A stretch of 64,000 nt of DNA from Musa acuminata AAA Group (lineage: Eukaryota; Streptophyta; Magnoliopsida; Zingiberales; Musaceae): NCBI RefSeq assembly GCF_036884655.1, contig NC_088342.1, forward strand, positions 13,188,501 to 13,252,500. The letters are read 5' to 3'. This document shows, piece after piece, positions 61,833 to 64,000 of this stretch. The notes beneath the pieces are model-generated. The model searched no databases. It saw only the letters and a list, made by a program, of their open reading frames with translations, and had not been told where the DNA came from. A program made the translations under genes and the position numbers. The first letter of the stretch is position 1. The number at the start of each line of letters is the position of its first letter.

Positions 61833-63995
61833 TCAAATGTTGCCGTCCAGAGCACCCTTTAGGACATGTAGACCTTCTAAGGATATGCTCCTTCGAACTC
61901 GAGTCCTGGGGATCTCAATGGGCGGTGGCGGATCTGAAGTAAAGCAGATGACCACGACAGTTAGATTGTCACAAGTGTTTCGCTTCAGCGCTTCTCGCAC
62001 AAGCTCTCTCGAGCATTTCTCAGGATCATTGTGAAGCATCAGCTCCTTCCTAGTTATCGTCACTGCACATTGACTGCTCATGACATCCCAAAGGCCATCA
62101 CAGCCTATTACTAAAAACTCATCCTCTTCTGTTAGGATTGCTTCCTGTAACTCTGGTTCAGCGCTAAGGGGGCACGCAGAACCTTTGGAGCCCTTCATGT
62201 GCCAGTCACCGAGAGCCCTTGCTACAGATAGCTGACCATTAAGATATCCGTCATAAACACTGCCACCTAGCTTCTCAATTCTAAGCCGTTCAGCATTGCA
62301 GTTAGGTTTATGGTCTCTGGAAAGTTCGATTGCTCTGCCACGCTTCCCTAATACAGCTCGACAATCACCTGCATTAGCAATGAGCAACGACCTACAAGGG
62401 AAAGAAATTTGGAATTTATAACATACAGGCAACTCGTCGAAGAAAATCAAGTATTCAATTAATATTAACCAGCATATAACAAATCCTAGAGGAGAGCAAT
62501 AAAAATAAACAATCGAAAGATCTTGCATGTTTCTTGAACAAGGAAGTTATACAACATATCAAATTATCCAAGCAAAATGTTCCACCTAAAGACTCTGAAA
62601 ACTGTCAATTCTCTGATCACAAATTAAATTATGATACAGCACAAAGCATGACAGATCTAATTATGAAGTAACATGGGTGGTCAAGAGTGCCAATATCAAA
62701 GGACTTGAAAGAAAATGTCATACAGAACAATTGCATTCAGACCTTAAATATTACAGATTTGATATTGTTGATCTGTCGACATGAGATAATCACGTCTTCG
62801 GACAAACTGAAAACTTTGTTGATGATGAAGAATAAATATTAATTTCAAAAGAAAATCTACAATGATAAATTATGCGCTTCCACAGAAAATATATTGGATA
62901 ACTGCCGTTACATTCAAGGCCTTATAGTGCTTACGTAATGCAGTTCTCGGCTATTGAACAGTAAAATGTTCGTAAAGCATTAACATTCAACTACCAACAC
63001 ATCAACTTCATTACATCTTACAGGATAAATACTGTTAGGAAGTAACATCAAACCTTACCTTCCCAAAATAAGGGCAGTAAGTGCTGTAGTTCCAGAAGTG
63101 CGATCAAGTGAATGGGAATCAGCAAGCGCATAATCAGCTTTAATAAATGCACTCTTTATGGCCTTCTCCACACTACACGGGAAATGGCCATCCTCAATTA
63201 TGTACTTAAGGATATTATTTCGAACAAAACATGCTGCATCCACACCACCATGTCCATCAAAAACCTGCAAATTCAAACTGCTTAATCTCAGTGACCGCTC
63301 AGCAGATCACTAACTGTAACAGGGTCCAAAATATTGACACCATTAATTGCAATCACCAAAAAGGGGGTTACAACAGCAATATAGACCATCAAATGCTAAG
63401 AACAATATCTGAAAGATCAAGAGGTCAACAAAATGCTAAGCAGCAGAGCACATTATGGCCAAATACGAGACCATGTAACAATCACGAAATGAGAAGAATT
63501 GAACTCCACATAAGTGAATCTCACTCCATAAAAAGCACCAGGAGATGGGAAACTGGGGGAAGCTCTAAGATGTTCGACAAGATTATCTATGCAGATGTGC
63601 TCATCCTCCATGTGTGACTTGGGCCCGATCTCTGAACAGCTTCCCGACCGGAACACAGGCAAGAATCCAGTCTGCCTTTCCTGTGGAGAAATCAAAGCAA
63701 GAGTCCCCAAATCCAAACCCTGGAAAAATTAGGCAATTGGGTCATGATCATTAAAAATATGGCGATGGAATTGCCAGGTTCAAATAGACAGGCTCATAAA
63801 GGAAAAATAAAAACACACTAATCTAGCCAAACGGACCAGCCGTGCAGTGCTCACGGAATGCCGAATGACCGAGAGGTGTCGAGGGGGTTTCCTGACTCTC
63901 GCATCCTTCACGCTCTCCGAGGACTCAGGATCTTCGTTGCCACCACCGGTTGAAGATCCATTAGCCTTGCTTCCGTGCATTCCGTCCAACATCAT
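61833..63995 (-). CDS. Protein phosphatase 2C (PP2C 22/27-like)
   Basis: A metal-dependent Ser/Thr phosphatase. Four exons on the minus strand: 63995-63819, 63719-63525, 63264-63059, 62391-61833, GT-AG introns, about 378 residues. PP2C motifs appear in order: [18 protein letters not shown] (residues 83-100, metal-binding Glu/Asp), VFDGHGG (125-131), [63 protein letters not shown] (289-299) and CDNLTVVV. The metal-binding Asp residues of these motifs are all present. The N-terminal 80 residues are Ser/Gly-rich and variable, as usual in plant PP2Cs. The start ATG chosen (63995) is only five bases from the window edge, so an upstream start cannot be excluded, and the promoter is outside. The family sequence matches the group sometimes numbered PP2C22/27; the target is unknown. 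Confidence 0.9.
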
Positions 63996-64000
63996 CAATG

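Overview
The window is plant nuclear DNA. It holds spliced plant gene families (an auxin response factor, a GARP/MYB-like regulator, a Nucleotid_trans glycosyltransferase and a PP2C phosphatase) set among Ty1/copia-type LTR retrotransposons and AT-rich intergenic DNA. The repeat style (SIRE/Maximus-like elements with long LTRs and several GGGGGAGA tracts) and the gene sequences suggest a monocot, perhaps Zingiberales (banana/Ensete relatives). That placement is inference; no marker gene here fixes the species.

Layout. 1-10.4 kb is a nest of broken retroelements: a minus-strand LTR with a tRNA-Met-type primer binding site sits inside a gag-only SIRE-like element, which is followed by an inverted piece of another copia gag/protease. 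10.4-14.6 kb is AT-rich with microsatellites. 14.6-32.2 kb is an auxin response factor locus of the ARF6/ARF8 type with 15 coding exons. It keeps every splice site and the miR167 target site, but carries one nonsense codon and three frameshifts, so it is read as a recent pseudogene. Its last intron is about 9.4 kb long and contains a truncated gag element between two 766-bp direct repeats of intron sequence. The last exon is also tandemly duplicated. 32.2-40.7 kb shows no gene I can support.

40.7-42.9 kb is a complete six-exon GARP/G2-like transcription factor with two EAR-type repression motifs. 44.6-49.9 kb is a full-length minus-strand Tnt1-like copia element with both LTRs, a near-perfect 5-bp target duplication and a single polyprotein frame broken by three in-frame stops. 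50.4-55.2 kb is a much older copia element with about 200-bp LTRs, followed by a LINE 3' end. 58.8-61.3 kb is a four-exon Golgi-type glycosyltransferase gene whose last intron contains a fragment of U2 snRNA. Converging on it from the right edge is a four-exon PP2C phosphatase gene on the minus strand.

The three intact host genes show no shared pathway. The ARF pseudogene and its surviving miR167 site are the most unusual biology. No prokaryotic features, CRISPR arrays, tRNA or rRNA genes were seen.
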